The position numbers and the translations under genes are program-made. A stretch of DNA of 64,000 nt from Solanum dulcamara. Its lineage: Eukaryota > Streptophyta > Magnoliopsida > Solanales > Solanaceae. The notes beneath the pieces were generated by a model that was given only the letters and a program-made list of their open reading frames with translations, did no database searches and was not told the DNA's origin. Positions 43,746 through 56,636 of this stretch are shown here, piece after piece. Position 1 is the first letter of the stretch. Each line of letters begins with the position of its first letter. The stretch is taken from positions 49,334,935-49,398,934 of the forward strand of contig NC_077247.1 in NCBI RefSeq assembly GCF_947179165.1, in the 5' to 3' direction.

Positions 43746-44709
43746 TTTTCAAAAAGGAAAAAACCTCAATTATGTCATCGAACTTTGAGAAAAGATTCAT
43801 TTATGCCATCCGTTAAAACTTTGGCTCATCTATGCCCATTGTCGTTTGAGAAAAGACTCATCTATGTCATTATTTTTAACCCCGATTTTGCAAAACCACC
43901 TCAACAACTTTTACCACTTTTCTATTGAAATTTTGAATCAAATATACTTTTTTGCTTCTTTTTCTTCAAGAATACCCAAAACACATGAAGAACACCCAAA
44001 ATCTAAATTTCCAAATTCTTCAATATTTTATGAAATCACCTCAAATTTCAATAGTAGCATCCATCCGAGCTAGATATCAAAACTCAATATCTTTTAAGCT
44101 CGAATTCAACTTAACCCAACAAGACATACTTAAAATTTCTTCAAAATTTTAAAACTTTAACCTCTTTTGATGGTAGAATTTTCTTCACAACTCCAAATCA
44201 CTTGAAATTTTAAACATAGACATAGTGAACTTTAAAATAGTGTTTTTTGGGTCTACGTTCAAAATTTCAAGTAATTTGGAATTGTGGCGAAAATTCCACC
44301 ATTAAATGAGGTTAAAATTTTTAAACTTTGAAGAAATTTCAAGTGTGTCTTTTGGATTAGGTTGAAATCAAGCTTAAAAGATATTGAGTTTTGATATCTA
44401 GCTCAGAGGGATGCTACTATTGAAATTTGAGGTGATTTCGTAAAAAATTGAAGAAGTTGAAAATTTGGATTTTTGATGTTCTTCATGTGTTCTTGAAGAA
44501 AAAAAAGTACATTTGATTCAAAACTCCAATAGAAAAATGTTAAAAATTGTTTAGGTGGCTTTGCAAAATTGGAGTTAAAAAATAATGGCATAGATGAGCC
44601 TTTTTTTAAACGACAATGGCATAGATGAGCCAAACTTTTAACGGATGTCATAAATAAATCTTTTATCAAGGTTCAATGACATATTTGAGCATTTTTCCTT
44701 TGAAAAATA
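43746..44709. mobile_element. Large foldback element with arms of nearly 0.5 kb
   Basis: The left arm (about 43746-44215) and right arm (about 44225-44709) are reverse complements along nearly their whole length with scattered mismatches and small gaps. For example, 'ggctcatctatgcc' at 43831 pairs with 'ggcatagatgagcc' at 44587 and again at 44617, and the core 'caaatcacttgaaatttt' pairs with 'caaaatttcaagtaattt' near 44250. It has no coding content. It could be a foldback transposon or an inverted duplication. A transcript across it would form a long hairpin. No clear target duplication seen. Confidence 0.75.
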
Positions 44710-47700
44710 ATCTGATGTTGGGTTAAGGGTCTCTGGGTCATTTACACTTTTGCCCCTCGTGAAGTGAAACTGCGAAGAATGAGATTCACTTAATCAGTTC
44801 ATTAAATAGGACACGAAAAATATTGTACTAATCTGATTATATTACGTAAAAGAAAGTTGACCAAATACCCCGATATATTCACTTTAATTAATCAGTTCCA
44901 TTTCATGTGGGTTTCAAATACTTTCTAGAAGAAAAGGAAAAAACTTTCTCAAAGAAATATAACAAAACAAGATCCAGTCTTTTATTTTATTTATTCATTA
45001 GTTAAATTACTTGCGCTTCGCGCGATATAAAAACACCAATAAATTTAAAACACAGTATATTTTATAAAACTTTTAGACGAGTTAAAATTTTCAATAAAGA
45101 TATATTAATTAAATGACAAATATGAATATTTTTTGGAAAAAAAATTGAAGCGGAGACTTTGCTTCTGCTTTTATCTTAGATAGTTAATATGAGTAAAAAA
45201 ATAATTCACATTAAATAAATATAAAGTAGAAGAATTCAGATTCCAAATGAATAAATTCAAACTTGAAAAGGATCTTCCTTATTCAAGAAATAAATAAAAA
45301 TTTCAGTAGTAATAAACTAATTGATTTTGAAACTATTAATTTTTACCCAATGACCTAAGAAAATATCAGTCTTATTTTAGAATTTATTCTTTGATATCTA
45401 TCTTTTACCTTAACCACATTAAAGAAGAATTGAATTTCTTCTAATTTTTGATAACTCTAACTCATTTGATGTCTATATGCATGTGTCAGATGAAGTTTAA
45501 TATGTAATTATATAAATAATTATTGCATTTTCCCCCGTAAGATAGAAGAATAAATATTTTGTTTTTAAAACCTTTTCTATTCAAATAACAAAAACATGGA
45601 ACCAAATTAAATATTTCAAAAATTAAAAAAGAAAATGAAATAAGAGGCAATGCCAACATTTGTATCTATTGTGTTTTGTTATGTATTTATTTTCCCTTTT
45701 CCCCTTTTATTTCTCTTTTTCCAGTCTTTTTTTCTAGTCAATCTCGTTCTCATGTCTCAAGCCTTTTCCTTTATATAGTAGGAGAGTGATAATACCAATC
45801 TTGATATGAGAGCAAGATAATATTCAACTATATACCAACTAACTTTTTACTATAATTTTCTAATTTCATAAATCCTTTTTTATAATTATGTTCTCAATAA
45901 GCTATAGCTATGTCATGTCATGTTTGCTCATAATTTGAATGAATTCTTGTATTATGTTTTAGTATATATATTCTAATATATATATAAAAATTAGAAAACC
46001 TGTTAGGATTATTTTTGTTCCTCAAGTAATATTTTTGTTTGTACAGGTATATAAAACTTTGTAGAGAGTGGCTCGGCTGCACTAAAAATATATGCTCCAA
46101 TAGCTATTAATACATGTTAGAGTTACTAATATGCGTCTTTATAAATTTTAGTGCCTGAAGTGTGATTTAGTTTATTTCTTATTATTATGATTCATTCTCC
46201 ATTAATAATAGGATTGAAAAATATATATTCAAGTACATGTAGAAAAAAATCAGTCAACATCACAATGTTTGTCCGATGAAAGCAAAAAAGCATTCCATTA
46301 ATCTCTTTATTCTCTTTTAATTATTTTATCATTTCTTTTTCTTGTTAATATTTTAATGTCTTTTATTTTTTAAAAATAAATTCTTTTAAAAGAAATTTCA
46401 CATAAGTTAATAACTGAAAAAGAAGATCAATACTCGTACAGTTGTACTTTGTAGTATAAATATATAATAAAAAAATTATAGTAATTACTTCTAAATACCT
46501 ATCATATTCATCCGATTATTATAATTATTAATAATAAGGGAAATCAATTTAATAGATAAAATATAGCTAATGATTGTCATGTGTCTGCACATGAGTCTTA
46601 GCCTTTTATTTTTCATGGTTAATGGAAAATTAATCATAATATAATAGAGAATAAATTAAATTAAACTAAATTAAATTTCATCCCTTTAAATTTTATGTGT
46701 TTACATATTACTAATCTAAAAATGTATTGAAAATTTAGTGGCACAAGTCGTAAGTCGTTCTTCTCTTATAAAGGGTTGGATGTGTTTATACACAAGTACC
46801 CACATCTAATGATATATATTTACTTCTATGTACATATTAAAGTTGAGTGAAAATAAATATTTATTTTGGTATAGAAGATTCAATGCCAAATGATGAAAAG
46901 TTAAAAGACATAAAAGTCTACAAATGTTCAGTTATGGCCGATAGTGACTTTCAACTTCATTGTGAATTGTGATTTGACGGAGTGTAAGAATATTCTAATT
47001 TTGGAAAATAGTAAAAATAATTAATTTTACAAATGTTATCTGGGTTTTTGTTGGTGCGTTTGGAAGTTTTAAATTGGAAGTTTTACAAATGTACGTATGT
47101 TCAATGGTTGAGCAGAGTTGATTTTAATGGTTGAAGTTCAAGTTTTTTTTAAAAAAAAAAAAAAGAAGAAGCCACCTGTTTGTTAGAAACAAACACAAAA
47201 ACGTTTCCAAGGCATCCCTTAGTGAGTGGACACAACTTTTCGGGAGCCCCTTTTTTTGCATTTTTTTGTAAATTTTAAATTTTAAATGGAGGAGAAGGGT
47301 GAAAATATAAATATGTATTCCAACCTTAGAGAGTGCCACGTAGGCGGCGGGCTAAGGATTTTCTTATATATATATAAAGATTTTTTATGTTTTCATTTGT
47401 CTTGAAAGACCCATAATATTTTTTGGTGAAAATTTCAAAATACCTTATTTTTCAAGTACACTATATAATACTAGATTAACCCAGTTAAAATCTTTGTCCA
47501 ATCCATTTTTGACCCGCATAAAATATGAATAGGTTGGATTTTGACTTATTTTGTTTGACCCTCCAAATTCGTTCCAATCTAGCCATTTGACATCACTAAT
47601 TGAAGCTTGGGATATAATTTTTATAGCTAGTACTATTTAATAGAACTCCAATTCTATTTACTAATAAAATACGATAGCCTGACTAAATTGTACATATAGT

Positions 47701-48335
47701 ATACTTGCTAAGTGAAGAGACTGAAAATATCACACGTTAATATTATTAAACGTAAGAAAATTGAAATTTTGATGGTTTTATATCTATGAATATAAAATTT
47801 AGAGAAGATAGGCTTAAAGCAAACTTATTATATACCATGACGGATTTAAAATTTTACCAAAGGAGTTCGAAAAGGTTCAAAAAATAGAGTTTGAAATTTA
47901 AACTCAAAATTTCTAGGTGACTTTTAAACTTCCTAAATCACTAAATCAATCTTTACTCTTGTGCTTTGGAGACTCAAATATATATATATATATATAATAT
48001 AGTAATTTTTTGAGTAGATTCAGATAAACATCCTTGCAGCCTCCTAGATCTGCCCCTGTTAAAACAAATCCTTTTAACTTTTTCATTTATAAATATAGTT
48101 CAAGTAGGAGCAGATCAACATGTTGAGTGTGAGTACACACAAATTTAGCAGTTTTTGCTTAAATCTTAAATATATAATTAAAGTATTTACTAATTAAATA
48201 TATTTAAATATTTGATCGTGAACTCAATTATTATCGTATGTTCATTTAAAGTCGTGGTAAAAATCATAAATTTCAAATCATTAATCCGCCTCTGAGTTCA
48301 AGTATATTTAGATAGTAATTGCACAGGAAAAGATC
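44710..48335. other. Long AT-rich intergenic stretch
   Basis: About 3.6 kb without a credible gene. Near 47840-48050 'gacggatttaaaat' and 'ctagatctgcccctg' look like the ends of a short dispersed repeat. At 47139-47163 a T tract runs directly into an A tract, a possible hairpin. Confidence 0.45.
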
Positions 48336-48337
48336 GT

Positions 48338-50684
48338 TACTCTCTCTGTCCCAATTATATGTGGCATAATTTGTATCTCGAGAGTCAAACTTTTGATTTT
48401 GACCGTGAATTTGAATATAGAATCTCTAAGTTTTTAAAAATAAAATTTATATATTCTAAAAAGTACTATAAGTCATAATAATTAATAATTTGAAATATTA
48501 AATGTTACACCCGGTAAAATTATTAAAATACCCCTAGACGAAAGAACACTCACACAACACATCATCATTAACTTTTTTCCGGCCAATCCAGGGCCGGAAT
48601 ATCGATCAGGGGAAAAATCATGTGAGAAAGTGATCTCGATTGAATTTTAGGCCAATCGGATCAAAAAATAATTTTTCGGGCAAAAATTTACAATTTCAGA
48701 AAATTACGCGACAGGTCCACGTCGCGGACCTGCCCCGCCATAGTTCATTTTATCCTTTATTCATAAAACGCATTCGTTAAATGCGATTTACGTTTTTCTT
48801 CATAAAATACATTCGTGAATTGCGATTAATGTGTATTTTTCGTACGTTTTTCAGTTTTAGTGAGGGACATTCTGGTCTCTTCCTCCACCCCTCCTATACT
48901 TAATCCATGATTGATATAGGCCATTTTCGACCTTAAAAGGGTTTCTAAATCCATTCCTTAGATTTTTAATGCATTCAAGCAAAAGAAACTGGCTAAGGAG
49001 AAGAGAAAGGGTTAGGGTTCAATGATTTCAAGCCAGAATCTTGCCAGTTTGATTGTCCAATCTTCATCCCATGTACTAAACTAAAGCATGGACCTTATTT
49101 TTCCACGTGTTTCATGATTGTGATAAGTTGATTTGTGAATAAATTGAGTCCCCATGATTGTGTTTCTTGAGAATTTTTCTTAAACTTAACATATTTTTAC
49201 ATAATATTGCATAATTGATGTTTTCTATCAACTTGTTTCTTGAACAAATGATTTTTGACTATTTCGTTCGTAAACCCTCATGATATTTTGACTAATATTG
49301 GATGTCCATGACTAAGGATTGAGTCTAAAGCCTTGAACTTGTGAATGTATAATTGTGATTGGGATGTGAGCATGATGATAGTCTGGATGAAACTAGATAG
49401 TTCTTTATATCTTCATAATTGAACCCAACCGAATGGTCTCAACTAAATGTTGTCACAAATGATTGTCTCAACTACTCTTAAATGATTGGTTGAAAGGATT
49501 GATTGGAGAGAACTGACGAACTGGTAAGAGTTCATATGAGACTTGTTGATTGGTTGATTGGAATTGATTGTCTTATGAGCATTGAGTCTTGGGAGGAGTA
49601 TCGAGCACTGAATTGGGTAAGAGTAAATAATAACTCAAACTCAATAACTACGTAGCCAATGTAAGGGAGGATTGAACCGTTAAAGTCGGATATTTTTTTT
49701 TATTTTTATTGTCCTGAAAAGATAGGATTTGATTGATTGATTGGATCCTTGACTGGATGATTTGTCCTTTACCCTGGCAAAGTACTGGACGGTTGTGGCA
49801 ACGTCAACGGACATGTTGTACGGTCACTGGCTTATAAGTGATTATTGTCGGATAAGAAAAACTCTCATATAGGTCTTGATGGTACTCTGATTTGATTGGA
49901 TTAGATCGAATTGGATTAGATTGGATTGTATATGATTGGTCTCTGTCTAAATCTTACTCTTGCTTTAGACTTATGATATCCTAATTGAGTTCCTTACTCG
50001 TGATTGAGTTCCTTGAATTGATGTTATTCTACCTTATGCATGTTTCATTCTGCCATATTACATACTGGTACATTCTACTTACTGACGTCCATTTGGACCT
50101 GCATCGTTTAATGATGCAGAGACAGGTTTAAGAGACTATCAACAGGCGCACCGTTGAGGATCTGTTCACACTCAGCTTATTGATGAGTCCTCCCCTAGAT
50201 TCAGAGGATACCACTTATGTTATTCTTGCATTGAGTTTAGTTTTTTCATTCTGATTTGAGGTAGCCATGGATTTGTCATCGGTACCAATTAGATAGTATG
50301 ATAGAGGCTTCATAGACTAGATAGTGATGTGTTGACTGAGTACTTTTCTTTCCTTGAATTGTTCTTGTCAGACTATTTTCATGACAGATTGGAGTTTGAT
50401 TTAATGGCCCATGGCCTTACTTCCATGGGCTAGATTGTTTGATTGGGATTGTCCACCTAATTGTCTTTTTGTTTTAAGACTTCTACTGATTGAATAAATG
50501 AACGGATGTGTGATCAGGCCAAGTGGTTCGCTTGAGAGCCACTAATGATTTTTGAGTACCGACCACGTCTAGAATATCTTTTCGGAGTGTGACATTAAAT
50601 ATATATGAAAAAATCACAGTCAAAAAATATATATCTAACTTTCAAAATTCAAAACACGCCACATAAATTAAGACATACACGAGG
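48338..50684. mobile_element. Stowaway-like MITE split by a solo LTR
   Basis: The left part begins 'tactctctctgtcccaatta' at 48338 and the right part ends 'gccacataaattaagac' at about 50674. These are the inverted ends of a common MITE ('ctccctccgtcccaatttatgtgg'). Joined across the LTR the two halves give a MITE of about 250 bp. Confidence 0.7.
48503..50594. mobile_element. Solo LTR (2,092 bp) with 5-bp target duplication TTAAA
   Basis: Starts TGTTACACCC and ends GAGTGTGACA, with TTAAA at 48498-48502 and 50595-50599. No coding frames. The interior includes 'gattggattagat'-type short repeats near 49890-49945. It inserted into a MITE. A second copy in opposite orientation starts at 62424. The length and TG..CA ends fit a Ty3/gypsy-type LTR. 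The absolute orientation cannot be fixed without internal sequence. Confidence 0.88.
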
Positions 50685-50756
50685 ATATTAAACAACATAT
50701 TTGTAGTAGTAGACTAGTAAGTAGACTGATAGAGATGTGGCTCAAACAACCGTTAC

Positions 50757-51422
50757 TAGGGCTGTACAGGACAAATCGATAAACCGCACCAAACCGACAA
50801 ACCGAACCAAACCGGAAAAAAAAACCGACTAGTGGTTTGGTTTGACTTGGTTTGGTGTTTGAAAAAAAAACCCGACCATTATAGGGTTGGTTTGGTTTTA
50901 ACTAAAAAAAGTCAAACCGAACCCAAACCGACCCGATTATAGATATACTACTTTTAAATTATGTTATACATAAAAATATTTATTAAAATGTAATTTATAA
51001 ATATTTTTAAATTTTTTTTCATAACTTTTGTTTTCTTTCTTACATTTAGATTTGGACTTGAGTAGCCCATCTAAATAATATACAAAAAAAACTTATCTTA
51101 TAAAGTTATATTATAAAGTTAAAACTTTAAACAGTGTTTTGCCTCCATCTTATATGTTGATATTTTGTACTAAAACTCTTTTTAAGAAGCACTGCTCTGT
51201 GCTTTTTATTAGATACTATGAGAAACCCGAAAAAATCCGGAAAAACCCAAAAAACCCGAGAAACCCGAAAAACCCGAAAAAACCCGAAAAACCCGAGAAA
51301 AATTGATATCGAAAAACCCGACTTTTATTGGTTTGGTTTGGTTTATAGATTTAATAACCCGACACAAATAGTTTGATTTGGTTTGTAAAAAATCCGACCA
51401 ACCCGGTCCATGTACACCCCTA
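50757..51422. mobile_element. hAT-type MITE with 8-bp target duplication
   Basis: Terminal inverted repeats TAGGGCTGTACA and, reversed, TAGGGGTGTACA (11 of 12 match) are flanked by a perfect 8-bp duplication ACCGTTAC at 50749-50756 and 51423-51430. Eight-base duplications mark the hAT superfamily. The interior is rich in 'aaaccgaacc' and 'aacccgaaaa' runs and has no coding frame. Confidence 0.9.
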
Positions 51423-51430
51423 ACCGTTAC

Positions 51431-51829
51431 TTCCTAATTTATGCAAGGATTAAATTAGTCGAAAGAGTTGAACTTTCAGTTTTATAAGCTCCACGACGCA
51501 TAATCACTCATTCAATTCGTGTCTTCATCTCATACTTTAATTAATGACAATTTTGTTAGTTCAGAAAATAATGCTTGTAAAAACGAAGACCACATAAATA
51601 TTGATACGATTAATATCACAGAAACTGATATAAATACTATCTAATTATGTTTGGTAGGTCAATATAATTATCCTTCATATACGTACTCCTAAGACCTAAG
51701 CAACTTGGTCTTTAAGTTTGTCAAAAATGAGTATTTTTTATCTCCCGTCAAATAATTGATAAATTTTAATTATTAATTAAATTTAGAGATAATGGTCAAA
51801 ATATATTACTATCACTTTTTTTCGAGTTT
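51431..51829. other. Intergenic DNA
   Basis: No gene or clear repeat seen. Confidence 0.4.
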
Positions 51830-51847
51830 CATACTGTTACTTGCTAA

Positions 51848-51968
51848 AAGGGCAGTCCGGTGCACTAAAGCTTCCGCTATGCGCGGGCCTGGTGAAGGGC
51901 CCGACCACAAGGGTCTATTGTACGCAGTCTTATCTTACATTTCTGCCAGAGGCTGTTTCCAAGGCTTG
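51848..51968 (-). mobile_element. Au-type SINE, 5'-truncated, with 18-bp target duplication
   Basis: The sequence 'gggcagtccggtgcactaaa', then 'tgcgcgggcctggtgaaggg' and 'ccacaagggtctattgtacg', is the reverse complement of the well-known plant Au SINE body. It is flanked by 'catactgttacttgctaa' at 51830-51847 and 51969-51986. The tRNA-like 5' end is cut inside the B box. Confidence 0.92.
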
Positions 51969-52002
51969 CATACTGTTACTTGCTAATTCGTTGTAAATTG
52001 AA

Positions 52003-52160
52003 TTCCTAGAAAATGTTTTCTTAAAAAACAAGTGAATTTCTTATTTATTTTCTAGTGTTTAGTATATAAACAAAAAAATATTTTCCTAAAAAATGTTTTC
52101 TTAAAAAACAAGTGAATTTCTTACTTATTTTCTAGTGTTTGGTATATAAACAAAAAAATA
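52003..52160 (+). repeat. Tandem duplication, 80-bp period
   Basis: 'aaatgttttcttaaaaaaca' at about 52010 recurs 80 bases later, and the rest of the unit matches with few changes ('gtgtttagtatataaaca' / 'gtgtttggtatataaaca'). Confidence 0.85.
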
Positions 52161-52424
52161 TTATCTCGAGAACATTTATATGTAATCTAGGAAAACAATA
52201 TTAACCTGGAATGTTACTTATGCAACTTGTTTTTCCTATTTCTATTAGGAAAGTCATTTTCCTAAAGAAAATATTTTAACCAACTAAATATGAAAATTAA
52301 AAAATATTTTTCAGAAATTATTTCCATCCGCACCAAACACACTCTAAATGGACACTATTGTGTGGCTACATATGTGGTGGGAAATATATTTCTTCCATTT
52401 CTTACTGTGTATTAATCTAAGTAG

Positions 52425-52625
52425 CACCTGTGATATCACAATTTCTGGAGTCAAATTTCTTAATTTTGATCATGTATTTGAATATAATTTTTAATATATA
52501 TATATATTCAGAACTACATAAAAAGCATTAAGTAATAAAAATTTAAAATATTAAAAGGCATATGGAAAAATCACAATCAAAAAAAAAATTATTTGACTTT
52601 TGAAAGATGTCACATAAATTGAGAC
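52425..52625. mobile_element. Degraded Stowaway-like MITE
   Basis: 'gtagcacctgtgatatcaca' on the left and 'gatgtcacataaattgagac' on the right resemble the ends of the MITE at 48338-50684. The interior has the same 'aaaaatcacaatcaaaa' motif. Confidence 0.5.
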
Positions 52626-52760
52626 GGTGAAAAATGGCTCTAACAACACTCACTTTCACACTAACCTCCTAGTTAATGCAATAATTGAATTAGTCAAAAG
52701 ATTTGAACTTTCTATTTCACAAGCTTCACGACACATAACCACCGAGTCAATTCACGTCTT

Positions 52761-53086
52761 GAATCAAATTATAACTACTCTCTTAAGTTCACTTTCTTAC
52801 TAACTTGTTGGACTTTGTTTGTGTATAATTAATTGCTAACGTGGGAGATTTGTGTCCAAGTGGACATATTGCACGGTTTCAGAATGTTTGAAGTATAATC
52901 AAGGGAAAATAATGAGTTTTGATCCCCGTCTTATCACATTATTTTAGTTTTGTTTGTGTATAATTTATTTAATCCGCTCAAATTCACTTCAATGCGCCCA
53001 TTTGATAATTGATACTCTCTGTACGCAAAGAAAGTCCAACAAGTTAGTACGAAAGTGAACTCTAGAGAGTAGTTATAATTTTGATT
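52761..53086. mobile_element. Inverted-repeat element just upstream of RLK-D
   Basis: Arms 52761-52817 and about 53026-53086 are near-perfect reverse complements, for example 'ttactaacttgttggacttt' against 'aaagtccaacaagttagtac'. The right arm ends about 125 bp before the RLK-D start codon, so it may form part of the promoter or leader. It is probably a MITE. Confidence 0.65.
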
Positions 53087-53210
53087 TTAAGTATATGGGG
53101 TCCCTGTTCACCTAACTATTTGTGGGCAAAATTAATGTCTTTCATTTTAGTTCAGAGTTTAAAGTTTGAAGAACTTAACAGAGAAGATTACCTGTTAGAA
53201 AGCATCAGTT

Positions 53211-56200
53211 ATGTGTCAGAAGAAAGAGTTGTTGATAGTATTTGTTTCACTTCTCGTCCCATTTTGCACTTCCATAGATACTATTTCCTTTAACCAATCT
53301 CTCAAAGATGGTGATTTATTAATCTCTTCTGGGAAATCCTTTGTTTTGGGTTTCTTTGGGAATTCCCCTGGAAAACGTTACGTTGGAATTTGGTACAACA
53401 ATGTTCCTGAACTAACTGTTGTTTGGGTTGCCAACAGAGACAACCCCATCAATGGAACATCTGGGATACTCACCATCGACTCAACTGGAAATCTTGTTAT
53501 ACTTGACGCGAAAACACAAACTTCAGCGTGGAGAACAAATGTTTCTTCAGCTAGGAAACGAGCAGACTCGTATACGGCTAAGCTGGAGGATTCAGGGAAT
53601 TTTGTATTGTTTCAAGACTCAAAAATAGATGTTATTGAATGGCAGAGCTTTGATTTTCCTACCAATACTCTGCTTCCTTCAATGAAATATGGGATAGACA
53701 AGAAAACGGGTTTAAACCGGTTCCTAACATCCTGGAAATCACTGAACGATCCAGGCACCGGAGAGTATCGTTATACAATGGAGCTCAATGGGACACCTCA
53801 AGTTTTCTTGTACAAAAACTCTAGCAGGATATGGCGGACAGGATCCTGGACCGGTCATGGTTGGAGTGGTGTAGCAGAAATGAGCCCGCGGTTCATCTTC
53901 AGCCTCAGTTATGTGGACAATGATACTGAGGTTTCCTTGACATATGGCATACATGACACTTCAATAATCTCAAGAATGGTCCTGAATGAATCCGGGATCG
54001 TGAGCCGGTTAACTTGGCAAGAGAGTGAGCAGAAGTGGGTGCAATTCTGGTCTGCCCCTAAGGATCCTTGTGACAGTTATGAACATTGTGGAGCGTTTAG
54101 CAACTGCAATCTGTTCAATTTGGCTGAATTTGAATGCAGTTGTCTTCCAGGGTACAAGCCAAAGCTAAGCCGACAATGGTTCTTGAGAGATGGTTCTCAT
54201 GGATGTTTGAGGAAGAAAAATGAAAAAGTGTGCAACAGTGGTGAAGGGTTTGTCACATTAAGTCATGTGAAGGTCCCCGACACGGGTGCAGCATGGATGA
54301 ACAAGAACATGGAATTGAAGGAATGTGAAGAGTTGTGTCTGAAGAATTGCTCCTGCACAGCCTATGCAAGTGCTAATATTAGTGCAGGAGGAAGTGGATG
54401 CATCACTTGGTATGGTCAGTTGATAGACATAAAGCAATTTACAGATGGGGCCCAAGATTTATATGTCAGAGTCTCTGCATCCGATTTAGGTAAGGAGTTA
54501 ATATATTGTGAAGAAAATTGCAAGCTGATCATTTTTGGTTAGTAGTAGTACACAGTATCTAACCCTGGAAGTTCTCATTTTTTGTTTGTTCAGCACAATT
54601 CTCGAAGAATTCAAAAGGCCATAATAGGAAAAGAATGATAGGGATTCTAGTAGGGTCTGCTGCAGCAATAATTCTTGCACTCTCATCGGCATGTTGTTTG
54701 GTGATCAATATAAGGAGAAATTGTAAGGATATTTTTCTTTATCATGCTTTAGATTAATATTTTCAGTATCTGGACAGCAGCAATAGTGGTGAAGTACCTA
54801 TAGCAACATAGATCTCTCTACTATCTTTCTATATCGCACAGAAAAAACTATGACATAACTGCAAATTCCATTTTATCCTAATCGGTGTTTGCTGATGTAC
54901 AGATAAGGAGAGAAGTGAAAGTTTAGCATCCTATGAGGGCATGGATGAAAGTAAACATGCAGAAATCTCAATCTTTGATCTAAGTACAATAAGTAATGCC
55001 ACTGATAAGTTCTCCGATGCTAACAAACTTGGTGAAGGAGGATTTGGAAGCGTATACAAGGTAACAATTCCCAAAAAGGATTGAATTCCTTGCGATAAAC
55101 ATTATCTTTATAGGAGGCTGCAAATAGGCTTAATAATAATTGTTATACCAAGCTGTTCACCCAAAACAAAAAAGAAGAAACTAAGTTTACCAAATAATAA
55201 TCTGGATTCAATATCAGGGACACTTGACAGATGGACAAGTAATAGCTGTCAAAAGACTTTCAGTAACTTCAGGGCAAGGGACAGAGGAGTTCAAGAATGA
55301 AGTCACACTAATTGCAAGACTTCAGCACAGAAATTTGGTGAGGCTTTTAGGATGTTGCGTCCAACGAGGAGAGAAGATGTTAGTTTATGAATATATGCCA
55401 AACAAATCCTTGGACAGTTTTATTTTTGGTAAGGAACATCTCCAAGACAGGAATTTCTTTCATGACCTTGGAGTCTTTACATGCTTTTACATGCTTACTG
55501 ATTATTAATGGTTACTGCTTTAACGCGTGTGTGTGTCCCTAAAAGATTTCTTATGCACAATTTTCAAACTGTGATCCAGATAAAACAAAAGGGTCTATGT
55601 TGGATTGGGGAAAACGGTTTGAAATCATCCATGGGATTGCACGAGGAATATTATACCTTCACCAAGACTCTAGATTAAGAATTATTCATAGGGATCTAAA
55701 AGCAAGCAATGTTTTACTCGATGCCTCCATGCAACCAAAAATATCAGACTTTGGAATGGCCAGAATATTTGGAGGTGACCAAATTGAAGCAAACACAAAT
55801 CGAGTTGTTGGAACATAGTAAGTATGTCAGGTTGTGTTTAAACATATATGAGTTATGTTAGATATGTGCATGTGATCTTTAAAATGATAAATCTTGATAT
55901 TGCTTATCTATTGCAGTGGTTATATGTCACCCGAATATGCAATGGTAGGACACTTCTCAGCAAAGTCTGATGTTTTCAGTTTCGGGGTTTTGTGTTTGGA
56001 GATTATCAGTGGCAGAAAGAACAACAGTCATAATGATCAGGAGAAATCCCAACATTTAGTTGGATATGTAAGTACAAACATATATATGCTGTTATAATCG
56101 AGAAATCACCTTTATTACCTTACAGTTGTCTTAGACATAAGCCTGTCTGACGGATGGAAGTACTGCAAATAATAATTTTAAAGCAATTCCCTTTTTGGTT

Positions 56201-56636
56201 CTTCAAGTGCTGAATAGACCGAAGATTTTGTAATTCAGAATTTTGGTTTTTGTTGTTATAATTTCTCTTATAGAGCAGGAATTGCTGGAAAAGTTGATTT
56301 TGGTGCATTGTGGTGTTTCTGTTTCAGGTTTGGGATTCTTGGAAGGATGAAAAGGCTTTAGATGTTGTTGATCCATTATTAGGTGGCTCATATGAAGCTT
56401 GTGATGTTTTGAGATGCATCCACATTGGGCTTTTGTGTGTACAATCATTTGCAAACGACAGACCGAGTATGTCAGAAGTGGTCTTCATGCTGTGCAACGA
56501 AACAAATCTTCCTTTCCCTAAAGAACCTGGCCTTGTATTCAGATCAGAGAATCATAGTTCAGTTAAAGATTCTTCATCAGCAAGTATAGGAGCATCCGTT
56601 AACGACATGTCTATCTCAACAGTTCATGGTCGCTAG
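53211..56636 (+). CDS. RLK-D: G-type lectin S-receptor-like Ser/Thr kinase, complete
   Basis: Seven exons: 53211-54489, 54594-54722, 54903-55060, 55218-55428, 55580-55817, 55917-56067 and 56328-56636, joining in frame to 824 aa. The ATG at 53211 starts a short basic lead and hydrophobic signal peptide (1-21) before [14 protein letters not shown], the usual mature start. B-lectin ([11 protein letters not shown]), [21 protein letters not shown]-like ([13 protein letters not shown]) and PAN ([18 protein letters not shown]) domains follow, then a helix at about 445-465. The kinase has [10 protein letters not shown], the IAVK lysine near 534, HRDLK from 629 and DFG at 649-651, then TYGYMSPEY. All motifs expected of an active RD kinase are present. 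It points toward RLK-E, with 877 bp between their stops. Ligand unknown. Confidence 0.95.

Noticed and set aside
43743..44669. Several short frames in the foldback region
   Set aside because: They mirror each other across the inversion and show no protein-like composition.
51200..51310. Telomere-like or satellite repeat (aacccgaaaa runs)
   Set aside because: The unit is not the plant telomere repeat, and the runs belong to the interior of the hAT MITE.
51792..51986. 64-codon frame across the Au SINE
   Set aside because: It is an antisense read-through of the SINE and its target duplications.
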